Made by a program: the position numbers and the translations under genes. A stretch of 64,000 bases of DNA from Primulina eburnea (taxonomy: Eukaryota > Streptophyta > Magnoliopsida > Lamiales > Gesneriaceae): assembly GCF_022965805.1 (NCBI RefSeq), contig NC_133104.1, forward strand, positions 38,546,682 through 38,610,681. Reading direction: 5' to 3'. Under the pieces are notes generated by a model. That model was not told the origin of the DNA and ran no database searches. It saw only the letters and a program-made list of their open reading frames with translations. Of this stretch, positions 11,595 through 22,537 are shown one piece after another; within the stretch, counting starts at the first letter, position 1; every line of letters begins with the position of its first letter.

Positions 11595-13193
11595 AAGCAT
11601 TGGCCCGTTGGGCCAAAATGCTTGTATGTCAGCCCAACTCAATTGTACTTGTAGCGGCCCGCGATTTTATTTGCATGTGAATTGGGCTTATGATAGTGGG
11701 CTGAATAACCAAGCCCATTCACAATTGGACTTCAAACCATTGTCTCTTGGTTTTCTTTATTCACGCTTTATTCACTCTTAAGATTCAAAACTCCCTTGCC
11801 TGCTTTCTTCAATCTCCCTGCCTCCCCTTTGTCCGATTACTCTTCACTGCAGCTAGAAGATCGCTGCCCCTTAGAGCTTGCTCGCCTTTTCTTCGCCGTC
11901 ATTTCTCCTGCTCCATCTTGCATAATCCCACACCATCACTTCCTTCATTCAATTTCTGGATTTGAAAATCTGGCCACAACCCTTCTTCACCAATTTCTTT
12001 TTCTCATACCACATCATGGCTACAGGCTCTTCTTCATTGCGCCTCCCTGGTTCGAGCTCCGTGAGTGCATCTTCTGCGCAAATCACCATCTTAGCTCCAT
12101 CTTTGTCCCTTGTTTCTTCCACTACGCCGGTCGTGCCAACCCATAAGTTATTTTGATCCATTGTGCCTTCATGGTGTTTGCGAATTTGCCTAAACCAGAA
12201 TACATTAAAATTTTGTCGTTGTCATTCTTTGCTAGACCGGCGCCCCAACTGCCGTGGTTCCTCGGTTCACCACTGCCCTTTGTTTCTTTGCTAGTATCGA
12301 GTTCCTGTGGGGAGTTGGGTGGTTTTGTGCACGCCACTGACAAACAACTGATTCAAGCCATGTATTGGCATAACTCCTCGCTAGATCACTGGCTCTCTTG
12401 TTTAATGAACGTGCATATTACCATGAGTTGGCATCCAAGAGGTAACTCTAATATTTTCTTTGTGTGTTGCACATCACTTGGGTCACATTTCCCCTACCCA
12501 AGCAGCCATTTGCATGCATTGCACTTCATTTGGACCATTTTCCCGCATACCTGTCTACTTATTGCTCTTGCATGCGGTGGCTCCGCTCTCTATCTGTTGA
12601 CTGTTGGTTTGTCCTTCTGATTGTTGGATGTTGTTGGGGATTGGAGATGGGTTGAATGTGGTGTTGGATGTTGTTGGAGAGTGGAGATGGGGTTGAATGT
12701 GATGTTGGATGTTGTTGGGGAGTTTATTCTGAGTTAATCCAAACAACTCCCTTCTCACATTGCTTGTAATATAAATCGGCTTGCCCAACTCCCCACACCT
12801 TATCATTCCTTTAATCGATACAAATTTGTAAAAGTGGCTTTGTAGCCTACTTTATCCATGATTTTTCATAACATTCTACAAAAACATCAATCCAAATGTA
12901 TGCACAAGTGGCCACCTGGTCAACTCCCCACATTCAAAATTTCTTTTCAAGAAGTGAGAGACCCAGCTCTCGACATGCTACTATTCAAACCATAAATTAA
13001 CTCACAAAAATGGTTGTGGAACCCACTTTCGCTACTATATTTCTCAGTACTCAAGCAAAGATAACCAAAAGAGAACATGTGCTAAAATGGCCATAAGGCC
13101 AACTCCCTGCTGAATAAAAGTTCATCTCTCTCTTTACTCACTCTCTCAACAAGCTGATCAAATCTTGCTTAATTCTTTCTTCCAGCAATGTGC
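11595..13193 (-). other. Non-coding 3' interior of the Tat-like element
   Basis: About 1.6 kb separate the end of the coding region from the 3' LTR. The frames are short, on either strand, and match no retroelement domain I know. In an autonomous element this position, or the part before it, would hold reverse transcriptase, RNase H and integrase. A short tandem repeat lies at 12623-12721. Confidence 0.6.
12623..12721. repeat. Tandem repeat, about 40-bp unit, 2.5 copies
   Basis: GTTGGATGTTGTTGG starts at about 12623, 12663 and 12704, each followed by GGAGATGGG(G)TTGAATGTG. The period is therefore 40-41 bp, with small differences between units. It lies in the non-coding 3' interior of the LTR element. 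Confidence 0.8.
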
Positions 13194-13466
13194 TCACATA
13201 TCATCAAGTTCTCCTAAGTTGATATCTTCTAACGGATCTTGTACCTCATGTTGGCCATCTTCCAGTTGAGATGGCGCCATTAATAACTCGTCAACTTGAA
13301 TCTCATCTTTTTCATGCTCCTCTTCGAACTCATCTTCATAAAACACTTCCGTCCCATGGATATTCCATTGTTCCTCATCGCATACTCTATCCGAAACCTG
13401 CTGCATGTAGACTTTCCACACGAAGGCTGCAGCCACCTCTTTCTCCATTTGGTTGTATTCAATCAT
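13194..13466 (-). CDS. Short frame after protease: linker leading to missing reverse transcriptase
   Basis: This 90-aa acidic frame overlaps the end of the Gag-protease frame: its ATG at 13466 shares bases with the TGA at 13459-13461. Its content, with VDELLMAPSQLEDGQHEVQ and DINLGELDDM, resembles the stretch between protease and reverse transcriptase in Tat-type polyproteins, where an E-x-I-N-L-G motif precedes the RT. It then stops at 13194. It is probably the remnant 5' end of the former pol region and may not be translated alone; a frame shift could join it to the upstream frame in ancestors. Confidence 0.55.
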   Translation of the reverse strand: MIEYNQMEKEVAAAFVWKVYMQQVSDRVCDEEQWNIHGTEVFYEDEFEEEHEKDEIQVDELLMAPSQLEDGQHEVQDPLEDINLGELDDM

Positions 13467-16400
13467 CGATCTCCTCGATCGTCGGCTGAATCATCGGCCT
13501 ATATGGCCCGAAGACAGTAGGTTTAAGTATCTGGTTCAACACTGAACTTGGGGTTAGGGACTGCATGTAAACTAGACTCCTTTTTCTATCCTTGCCACAG
13601 ACTTTTATGGGCCCGAAATCCCCGTTATAGTATCTGGCCTCCACTGTGTTGGCATGAGCTTGGAAAGGCTGTGCATCGGCTTCCACAATCTCCACGTAAT
13701 CTCCTTTCCAAAATAAAAAGAACCGGTGCATTGAGGATGTGATGCATTGATTTGCATGGATCCAATATCTGCCTAACAAAGCTTGGAAGTTGGCAGATGA
13801 GTTCACAACAAAAAATGCGCAAATAGACGACATACTCCCCACAACAACATCAGCTGGGAAAAACTCAATGTTCTTAGTGGTTTTTTCCGTAAACGCAGCA
13901 ACAGAAACTTCTGTGGAGATTAGGTCCTCTTCATTTTTGCCCAAATTTTTAAACATCCTCACTGGCAAGACATTCACTACCGAGCCATTGTCGATTAACA
14001 CTTTGGACACTGGCTTGCCATTCACATGAGCCTTAATGTATAAAGACCTTATGTCATTAGTCATATCGGCTGTTGTCTTTTCCAAAATCACATGCTTAGG
14101 CTTGTTAGGGTGATCTTCTCTGATAATAACTCCTGAACCTCTTTCGGGGAGTTTGTTGCCAACCTTCATCTCTTCAACCGCTACTTTAGACACTGACTCC
14201 CCGCACTCTTCCTCGACAAGTTTGAACCTTTCTGGTAGTATCGTCAATCCTGTGGCACAGTCCACTGATATGTGGAACTTCCCTATACAGAAACTGAATG
14301 TTTTCCTTTCTTGCTTCTCATAATCACTCGGTAAATCATCGTCTTCGTCGACCCACTTATCTTCAGTGGCGGACCTACCAAAGTTTGACCTACTTCCCGC
14401 TTGTGATTCGATGACTGGCATATCATGTATGGGTTTATTGTCTACCTTAGAAAGTTCTTCCTTTTTTGCAGCCGCTTTTTCCCTCAACAGCCTTCTTTTC
14501 TGGGTTCGAGTTGGTGGCCTAGGGAATTTTCTGTGTTGGGCCACTCTCCATTCGTGGGTGAATTCTTTTTTGGCTGGACGTACAAATCTGGGTCGAACTT
14601 CCCTGACCTCTACAGTCTTTCTCACCGGAGCTTCATTCACACGCTGACTTTTATCATGATAAAGTGACTTCTTCCTGATTTCTATGTTTCGTGGTTCAAC
14701 TCTGTTCACGTTCCTCCTGTCCGAGTATCTCTGGTGCTGATTGCGAGACGACTCCCCTCTAAACAATTGATTCTCAAGCACTGGTCTCTTGAATAAATAT
14801 TGGTTCTTCGGCCTAGAGGCCGCAGATTCACCAACACTTCTGGGAAAACGCTGCTGAAATGTTCTTAGTTGATTAGTACTATACCTTACAGCGGCCTCAA
14901 ATAGTTGACCTTTCGGAATCCAACATTTCTTAATTATTCGGTCTTTCATTGCAAAGAATCGGCTTCTTCTCTTGTCATTCAACAAATTTCTCAAATTTGT
15001 GACGTTCACGTTTACCGATGCCGCAGGAGGAAATGGGTCATTGTCCACTGCCATGTACTCTTGCTTGTTAGGGAATTTCAATATTCCTTTGTTGATTCTT
15101 TCCTGCAGAACATTCTTGAAAGCCCAACACAATTTAGTGGAATGATTGTATGAGTTGTGATACTTACAGTATTCTCGACTTTTCAGCTCATCCTTAGCAG
15201 GCATCCGATGATCAGGTGAAAAAGCGATGAACTTTTCTTTAACCAGAAAATCAAATATGTCATCTGTTTTGGAAATATTGAATGTGTACTGCATGTCCTT
15301 GGGAGGTTGGGAGCTTTTCTTCTTTTCAGGTTCTGTCAGCTTCATATTTAGCAGGGGAACCGTATATGAACCAGCTGATCGAATTTCTGCCAAAACATCT
15401 TCCACCTCCTGGTAATAAGATTCCATTGTTGTTTTCTTGTTAGACGACTCATCTGTCAATAGTTCCTCGTACTCCCCAACCTTTGCTGCAAGTTCAAAGA
15501 AATCTCTGAATTCCATATCCTGAAACTTCTTCTTATGCTCAAAGTCTAGCCCCTTTTGTACTATTTTGACAAACTCAGTCTCTGGCAGAAACACCTTGCA
15601 CTTGTTCTTTGCTTTCTTGAACCTATCAATGAACATATCAGCTGTTTCTCCTTTTTTCTGAGATATCTTTGACAAATCAGCGATGCACGCCTCAGGCTCA
15701 GTTCGGTAAAACTGAGTAAGGAATTGCTTCTCCATATCTTTCCAACTTAAGATTGAGTTTCGAGGAAGTGCGGCATACCCCGAAAATGCCGTGCCAGTAA
15801 AGGTATTTGGGAACAATCTCAACTTCAAAGTAATAAAGTTTTCTAAGTTCGCCAGCTCCCCACACCTTATAGTGAACCTAGCAATGTGCTCAAGGCTAGA
15901 TTGACTATCTTCTCCAGAAAATAAGCTGAAATCTGGTACTTTGTAACATCTGGTAAATGGATTGTTGATATCTATGTGGTTGGGGTATGGCTTGTGAAAT
16001 TCTAGGCGGCCAATTTGTCTCAAAGCCGGCCCATACATTTCTTGCACAGTTTCTCTCACCATATCAAGATCGATCATTGTTGCGTTTTTGTTGGGGAGCA
16101 GATGGTGATAATAGTTTGCCCCCCGAGTCTGAGCCTCTGTACTGTAACCAACATTACATCCTTGGAAACTTCCATCAACTCCATGATAACCCAAGTGTGG
16201 TATATCATCATCCATTCCTGGTTGATACAAAGGATTAGTAATCGCATGGACTTGGTTGACAGGTTGTTTCAAACTCCCTGCTCCATCTGTACGTGGATAT
16301 GGCCGAACTCTTCCACCTAAAGTTTTCTCCTTTTTATGTGATAGTGTGTAACTTCCTTCCCGTTGGTTTGGGAGTGCCAACTCTGGGCGGCGAGGATCGC

Positions 16401-16770
16401 CAGCCATTGAGTGTCCTGCTCCCTGGTCGAGTTCAGTGAATTGATTACTCCCCTGATCAGCCTCTTTAACAATGGTATTTTGCTCTTTGTTGGTTGATTG
16501 GTTCGGTTTACCCAATACTGTCTTCAAGCAATCAGACACAGCTTTGGACAGTGCTTCTGATATTTCTTCAAATTTTATCGCAGCCAACGTTTCAACCAAA
16601 TGATTTGAAATATGAGCATATACCTCTGGAACATGACTTGGATGCAAATCCAACTCCCTGGTCGGCTCTTCAGAAGCCGATTGTTCTATCTGTGGAGCAT
16701 GAGTCTCTTCCTGGCTTGGTAGAAACTTCTCGTCTCTTTGATTGACGTTTTCTTTCCTTCTTGGCGGCAT
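13459..16770 (-). CDS. Gag-aspartic protease polyprotein of the Tat-like retrotransposon
   Basis: The intact frame is 1103 aa if translation starts at the ATG at 16770 (MPPRRKENV), which lies past the primer-binding site. An in-frame ATG at 16812 falls inside the LTR and is less likely. The order is: a polar N-terminal region; a retrotransposon gag domain at about 277-435 (VPDFSLFSGEDSQSSLEH, then SWKDMEKQFLTQFY and FIDRFKKAKNKCKVF); a zinc-knuckle-like CKYHNSYNHSTKLC near 535, lacking one ligand of the usual CCHC; and a basic Arg/Lys-rich linker. The aspartic protease lies near 915-1010, with active-site IDNGSVVNVLP and LLGRYWIHANQ. The DNGS form is usual for Tat-lineage proteases as I remember them. 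Gag would form the particle and the protease would mature it. No stop or frameshift interrupts 3.3 kb, in keeping with recent activity. Confidence 0.88.
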   Translation of the reverse strand: MPPRRKENVNQRDEKFLPSQEETHAPQIEQSASEEPTRELDLHPSHVPEVYAHISNHLVETLAAIKFEEISEALSKAVSDCLKTVLGKPNQSTNKEQNTIVKEADQGSNQFTELDQGAGHSMAGDPRRPELALPNQREGSYTLSHKKEKTLGGRVRPYPRTDGAGSLKQPVNQVHAITNPLYQPGMDDDIPHLGYHGVDGSFQGCNVGYSTEAQTRGANYYHHLLPNKNATMIDLDMVRETVQEMYGPALRQIGRLEFHKPYPNHIDINNPFTRCYKVPDFSLFSGEDSQSSLEHIARFTIRCGELANLENFITLKLRLFPNTFTGTAFSGYAALPRNSILSWKDMEKQFLTQFYRTEPEACIADLSKISQKKGETADMFIDRFKKAKNKCKVFLPETEFVKIVQKGLDFEHKKKFQDMEFRDFFELAAKVGEYEELLTDESSNKKTTMESYYQEVEDVLAEIRSAGSYTVPLLNMKLTEPEKKKSSQPPKDMQYTFNISKTDDIFDFLVKEKFIAFSPDHRMPAKDELKSREYCKYHNSYNHSTKLCWAFKNVLQERINKGILKFPNKQEYMAVDNDPFPPAASVNVNVTNLRNLLNDKRRSRFFAMKDRIIKKCWIPKGQLFEAAVRYSTNQLRTFQQRFPRSVGESAASRPKNQYLFKRPVLENQLFRGESSRNQHQRYSDRRNVNRVEPRNIEIRKKSLYHDKSQRVNEAPVRKTVEVREVRPRFVRPAKKEFTHEWRVAQHRKFPRPPTRTQKRRLLREKAAAKKEELSKVDNKPIHDMPVIESQAGSRSNFGRSATEDKWVDEDDDLPSDYEKQERKTFSFCIGKFHISVDCATGLTILPERFKLVEEECGESVSKVAVEEMKVGNKLPERGSGVIIREDHPNKPKHVILEKTTADMTNDIRSLYIKAHVNGKPVSKVLIDNGSVVNVLPVRMFKNLGKNEEDLISTEVSVAAFTEKTTKNIEFFPADVVVGSMSSICAFFVVNSSANFQALLGRYWIHANQCITSSMHRFFLFWKGDYVEIVEADAQPFQAHANTVEARYYNGDFGPIKVCGKDRKRSLVYMQSLTPSSVLNQILKPTVFGPYRPMIQPTIEEIDD

Positions 16771-16777
16771 AGTGATG

Positions 16778-16795
16778 GTCCCACCGGGCGTGCCA
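16778..16795 (-). other. Primer-binding-site candidate
   Basis: On the minus strand TGGCACGCCCGGTGGGAC starts six bases after the 5' LTR. It begins TGG, so its complement ends in CCA like a tRNA 3' end. The tRNA species was not identified; it is not the common tRNA-Met primer. Confidence 0.6.
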
Positions 16796-16801
16796 AAAAT
16801 A

Positions 16802-17430
16802 TGTTTGCACAATATTTGGTATTTGCGGGCGTGCCAGGTGCGAAGTGCACCGATATGTGTGAAAATGATAAAAATCTAACTTCTAAAAACTTGACGATTA
16901 TGGATACTAAATTTGACCGTCGGTTCTAATCTCCTAAAACAAATGCAACGCCAAAACTAAGAAAATTATTGGAATTTGAAGAAAATAAATCCCTGACATT
17001 GTTTATATTTTCAATAAACCGTAGGAATTTACAAGACGTAAAAATATAACAAATAGAATTGCTGAAACATGAAACGAGAAGATGTAAATTGCTAGAAATA
17101 TGCTGGAATGATTAACGACTAAAGCTTGAAGATTGCAATTTTGCAGAGAGTATTTTGCAGAATTTTGTGCGTAGTTGAGTTGTTGAGTGTCCTTTTTTGT
17201 TTGCCGATGTCCTCTTTTTCTTTCTGCAAACTGTGCGGTTCCTCCCACTCCCCCATGAGCCATGTTCCCCGCTCTTCATGCCACGATCTCAACCTCTCCT
17301 CCCACGATCTTCCCCCTTTTTCAGTGCTTCGTGATCGGTTTTAAAAATCAACCCGATGCGTTTGATGGGCTTTTAATTAATTTCTACATTCATTGGGCTT
17401 CGAATTAAATAATTATTTTTAGCCCAAACA
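16802..17430 (-). repeat. 5' LTR (right copy) of the Tat-like element
   Basis: This 629-bp copy is followed by the second CTATC duplication at 17431-17435. It would carry the promoter for the minus-strand transcript. Confidence 0.9.
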
Positions 17431-17435
17431 CTATC

Positions 17436-20400
17436 ATTTGTATAAACAAGTTTTATTGTATCGTGAGAATTTTTGTGACTGTCAGAAGTTTGGTTATGAA
17501 GAGATTGAGTTAAGAAAGAGTTACTAAGAGTTTCAACCAAATTCAATTGGTGAACCAAACTGAAGTGGGCTTGTACAAAAAATTGTACCGATCAAGTCTT
17601 ATAAGAGAATCTTTCTAGAATCAGAAGAATGAGGACGTAAAAATTTAATCTTCGAACTTCCGTAAACAAATTCTTGCTTCTTTTTATTTTCAGTCTATCT
17701 TATATGTCCTATCCGTCATTACTTGTGTTGTTCGTTCTTTTACTTGAACTGAACTGTTAAACTCATGTATGTTTTATTCACTTAGTATTTTAAGTTGTTT
17801 CCGCTTTTAGCATTAAAGTAGGTCACTTTACTCGGTCTGATTAGTATATTAATTTCAACTCTTAAAGCATTTTAAATTTTCCATTATTTGTCATGTTTGT
17901 ATAAAAGTACATTCACACTCTGCTAAACTGTTATTTTCGACCCTAACGGTTTTAAATTTATTTACTAATTTAGAAAACTAAATATTTACTGCAGTATCTG
18001 GAAAAATATAATTTTAGGCAAACATGTTACTAAATTAAATTTCTAAATGACACTCAGCTATGGATAAACAGTCATAGATATGCTTAAACGAAGAAATTTG
18101 ATATCGAAAATTCAAAATTACATTCGCTTTTGCCGCAAAATTAAACAATAGAACATTTCGAGAACTCGTTTTATTTACTCTCCGAAAGTAAAAAAAAAAT
18201 TATAATACATATAACTTATATTAACACGTAGTAAAATAACTACACTAGTTAAAATTATCTAATAAACATGATATTTTATATTTAAGCAAATACAAAAGAG
18301 ATAAAACCAAGTAAAAACGGGGAAATTTTTTATATAAATTGGAATTTTTATTTTATAATTACGTACATTCTTACGAAGGATTAAGAATATGCACACACAC
18401 AAAATATAATGTTTTCTTATTAACTAAACGTGGATTAATGCCAATATAAAATAAATCACCCAGAAAAATATTGTTCAAGTGCTTTTTAAAAATTCTTGTA
18501 AAATAATTTCTAAACTTGCGAAATTGTCTCATGGATTTATTTCTGTGAGACGACTCAACATGATACATATTTAAAATGAATAATAATACATTTAACATAA
18601 AATATAATAATTTTTAATGAATCCGATCCGATTAGTGACAAATCGCACAAAATTTATTCTTTTTTGTATTTTTTTAAATAGTTTTTTTACAAAGGGCATA
18701 GTAAGTTCTAGTAGACCGTGACAATTGACTGTTCTTTACTTTAATTTTTGCTGGTCCATGTCCGCAGCCTGAGCCTCGAATTAAGCTAAAAAACAAAAAT
18801 AAAAAAGGGAAATATAATATTTTATATTATTTAATTAATAGTTTTTCAGAAAACGACCATACTGGATGATTTTGTTGTCCCATATTTGCAAGTAAATTAC
18901 ACGAAAATGGGACCAGAAATCGGTTACGGTTAATAGGGCATCTTGTTATCCTAAGATTCGGGTGTCGGCTTTTCCTGTTTCCTTTTTTTAATTATCCCAT
19001 TTCCAATTTTTTACCTAATTAATTATTTTTAAATCTTTAAGCTTTTGGTTATTATTAAAAAATTTATTTTACTAAAATAATTTCTTATAATAATTTTTAT
19101 TAAACATAGATGTGTCGTTTATATTTTAAAAATCACTTTTTACGCTTTATCCCACAAATTGCCTTAAATATTATTACATTTTGAAGCAGTGTTGAATTTA
19201 GGCTTGGGTCTCTCATTAAATTCTTGAAATATTGAGCAACTATTATTTGATATAATTGACCTAGCTAGCTAGTTGCAAATAGTCGGATTTTAATGTATCC
19301 AAATATTTTTTGTAGCCATTGATAACGAAAAACACCAAGTGTAAAATGGTAGAAAATATATTGCATATTTATTGTTTGATTAAGAAATGTCGCGGGACCA
19401 TTATTCTTGTCTAGTTCTTCCGTTTCCCCAAAAGTTATAATTAACTACAATAATCATTCTACCATTAATTATTATATGGCGTGGAATATTCGAATAATTT
19501 TATTAATTGGTTTTGAGTAGGTTTTTTGTGCAATGATATCGTATATCTATATCTGTGACACTTATGTTCAATGAAAAATAATACTTTAGAGATAAATAAT
19601 AATAATTTTTAATCAAATTAACATCATATTACATAATATATTTTTTTACAAAAAAGTTACATGTTTCACTGAAATCATCGTATGTTTTTTTATAATATAA
19701 TTAGCATAGAAATGATACTTTTGCAGTCAAATATTGTAACTTAAAGTTAAAAGTTAATATATTTCATATGTCACCTCATCGGATTGAGTAAGAGATCTGT
19801 CACACAAAGTTGACTAGTGAAACAGTCTCAGAAAAGTTTTTTGTGATCAATTTATTAATAAGTATTACGGAAGTTGTCATGCTTTAAAAATCTAATACGT
19901 GTTTTTCATTATAAAAATATCTTTTAAAATATGTACAAAGTTTAGTATATTATTTTTTATTTTTTTTTCCATTATAAATTGTTATTTAAGAATTTTATAT
20001 GACTTCTGACTCAACCATCATATTTATGAATTGTTATAAATATAAATAACGACTTGATGAGGACCGATCACGTTATTTGTATTTTTTGGGAGCAAATCTG
20101 TCATACATCATGTCATTATTATATATATATATAAATTTAAAATTTAAATTTAAGTGTAGAAATTAAAAAATAAATTATATATTTGAGATCATAAAAGACG
20201 AAAGGAAATTATATAATTAAAAAGGAAGAATATATAATTATATTGTAATATTAACGTTGTAGAATTCGAAAGCACAAATCAGCTTTAATGAAACACGCTT
20301 GTTTCTTGTTGCAGTGGTAAAGTGGTCAAAGTCTCTACTTCAATGTGATTCTCAAGAATCATCTGCACAACGAAACACCTCCATCAATATTAAAATTATA

Positions 20401-20468
20401 TTATAAAACGAATTTTCATATTCGTATTTGTTAGATTTAATTAATTTTTATAGATAAAAAAAATTAAA
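17436..20468. other. AT-rich intergenic DNA with decayed repeats
   Basis: No gene was found. The first 330 bases continue the old LTR-like unit interrupted by the Tat-like element. Bases about 18535-18660 and 19540-19840 contain weak, degenerate versions of the GTGAGAC family (GTGAGACGACTC, and GATCTGTCACACAAAG followed by GTGAAACAGTCTC). Confidence 0.4.
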
Positions 20469-20534
20469 ATGATCCAAATAATATATCTGTCTCACAAATA
20501 CGACCCGTGAGATCGACTCACACAAGTTTTTGCC
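20469..20534 (+). repeat. GTGAGAC small repeat, truncated copy
   Basis: Only the right third of the family is present: ATCTGTCTCACAAATACGAC, CCGTGAGATCGACTCACACA and the end AGTTTTTGCC. Confidence 0.7.
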
Positions 20535-20687
20535 AAAAACTCAAGCACATTTATCCTTTCTGATATGGGGTTTTACGCCTTATTTTTAAAAAACATGAGA
20601 TTTAAAATGATGTAGATTTTATATAAGATGTTTTATATTTTTTTATTTTTCATATAAGTGTTGAAGCAATTAGCCGGAATGACATGA

Positions 20688-21302
20688 GGGCATCCACAGT
20701 GGTGATATAATTCAATCCACGTCATCTAAATATCCTCTCCATCTAAATATTCACCACTGCACATCATTGATTTGTGTGTCACGACAATATCCGGTTACAA
20801 ATTTGTAACCGAGTATTGCTTTTTTTTTTTTAAATTTTATTTTTTGGGTCGAGGTGGGTCGAGTCTTTTTTGGGGCGTGTTTTTTTTTTGGTCGAGCACG
20901 ACCCGAGCACGACCCAAGCAGAAGGGCGAGACCAAAGTCTTCACTATTTTAGTGAAGAGTTTGCTCGACCCAAGCTCTTCACTGTGAAGACCTTGGGTCG
21001 AGTAGGGTAGCTTTTTTTATTTTTGTTTTCACTTTTATTTAATATTTATTTAATTATATATAATTATTAAATTTTCTAATTTTATATTTCAATAAAAAAT
21101 ATAATACCAAATAATATATAAAAATAATTAAAGTGATCAAATGATTTTATTTAAATGAAAATAAAATATTAATTAAAGTGACAGTGGAACCCATAAATAT
21201 TTGGTTGGTGTGAGATATTTGAGTAGAGAAATATTTGATTGATAATGTGGATTAGGGGTCCACAAATATTTGTAGGAAATATTCTTATTATTGTGGATGG
21301 CC
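20688..21302. mobile_element. Harbinger/Tourist-like non-autonomous element, 615 bp
   Basis: The ends form short imperfect inverted repeats: GGGCATCCACAGT on the left, and TTGTGGATGGCC on the right, which reads GGCCATCCACAA reversed. A 3-bp direct repeat TGA flanks both ends (20685-20687 and 21303-21305). GGGCATCCACANTGG termini are typical of plant PIF/Harbinger MITEs. TGA is an unusual target compared with the normal TTA/TAA, so the class is tentative. Inside lies a GGGTCGAGYxxGACC-rich patch (about 20855-21010) that can fold. No transposase is encoded. Confidence 0.55.
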
Positions 21303-21305
21303 TGA

Positions 21306-21780
21306 TAATCAAGTGAAAGAAAAACAAAAAGGGTAGGCGGCCGGCGGCACCACACGCCGCCGTGATTAGGGTAGTGGCGGTGGGCCAAAAATGAACTCCT
21401 TTGTCGCCCTTGATTTGCGCCGAGTCTATGTAGGGCAACGCATCCTCCAACCAAATAATTATTATATCGTTACATATTTTATATTTAATGACAACCAATG
21501 CACAAATCAGACACATATAATAAATTCATTTCTATTACAATAATAGTTTTTTTTGTCAATCAGTTGAATATGCAAGATAAATACTATTGTTTAGAAAATG
21601 ATTTAATATATTATTATAAATTCAATTTAATAGTAGAACCTACTTAAAATGACTTTTTATATTTTTTATTTCGATAGGATAAATATAATAAGGAAATACT
21701 TTACTTAAAAGAGTTATTTAATAAGGAGCACAATTTTAATTTTTATTGAGAGCAATTTAATCGCAACAATTTTTCGAAGA

Positions 21781-21826
<46 letters not shown>

Positions 21827-22537
21827 AAAATATATATTTATCGATATTAGTGCATTGCCTATCACATTAAATGTATGAAAACAAATCGAAAATAAATATG
21901 TAACAAATTGTGAAGTTTTTTCAATTTTTATTTAAATTTATATTTGAATTTTATACCTCTTGAAAATATAAACCATATTTAAGTATCTACATTACTTATA
22001 TAATTTTATTTAATTTTGGTTATGATTTTGAATTTTGTTTTAATTTTATATATTTAATTTCACCACTCTTTTATCATATTAAGTAAAATATAATATTACG
22101 TTTTGTAGCTTTTTTAAAGAATGTCATCGTGAGTTTTGGTATATTTAATGTCTATAAATTGCTATTATTTATTTATCTTAATTAAAACTTTAATATAAAT
22201 ATTTTTAATATATCCTAAAAAATAATTAAAATTTTCTTTTAATCTGGCTAGATAATGAGCTGAAGTTAATTAACGATATTTATCCAAAAATAATTAGATT
22301 AATGATGATTCCCACTTATTTTCTCGAGAAACTCTAAACCCCATAGATTTCAATGGTGGCTATAATTATCACCACACTATTTCGCAAATAAAACTTATCA
22401 CAAAGTTAAATCTCACAACATGCATGCACCGATTATGTTCTTCCTCTCCCTTACAAAACAACGGAGAACGAATCTTGAATAGCTCAAGACCTAGGCCAAT
22501 ATTATGCGGAAGGAATTGGCGTCAAGAATTCGTTTAA
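21306..22537. other. AT-rich intergenic DNA with a GC-rich patch and TA tract
   Basis: A GC-rich patch at about 21337-21450 (GGCGGCCGGCGGCACC-like) is followed by AT-rich DNA and the TA run at 21787-21822. No gene is visible. The GC-rich patch may be another repeat end. Confidence 0.4.
21787..21822. repeat. TA microsatellite
   Basis: This is an uninterrupted TA run of about 18 units in intergenic DNA. Confidence 0.85.

Larger units (their letters stand above)
10954..17430 (-). mobile_element. Young non-autonomous Ty3-type (Tat-like) LTR retrotransposon, Gag-protease only
   Basis: Two 629-bp direct LTRs (10954-11582 and 16802-17430) begin TGTTTG and end CAAACA, and a 5-bp CTATC duplication flanks the whole. 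By eye they differ at only two positions (about 11288 T versus C, and 11399 T versus C), so insertion was recent. The coding strand is minus: the 5' LTR is the right-hand one, with a primer-binding-site candidate next to it and a purine tract next to the left LTR. The interior codes Gag and an aspartic protease and stops at the linker that precedes reverse transcriptase in Tat-lineage polyproteins. No reverse transcriptase, RNase H or integrase is visible. About 1.6 kb of non-coding DNA follows, a layout also seen at the 3' side of Tat elements. It must be mobilised by an autonomous relative. Confidence 0.9.

Noticed and set aside
11584..12806. Several overlapping frames (up to 155 codons) in the retrotransposon interior
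   Set aside because: They overlap in many phases with low-complexity or Phe/Pro/Ser-rich content and no family pattern. They are by-products of GC-richer non-coding DNA.
13548..16929. Plus-strand frames opposite the Gag-protease frame
   Set aside because: They are antisense shadows of the long minus-strand coding region, whose domains are recognisable.
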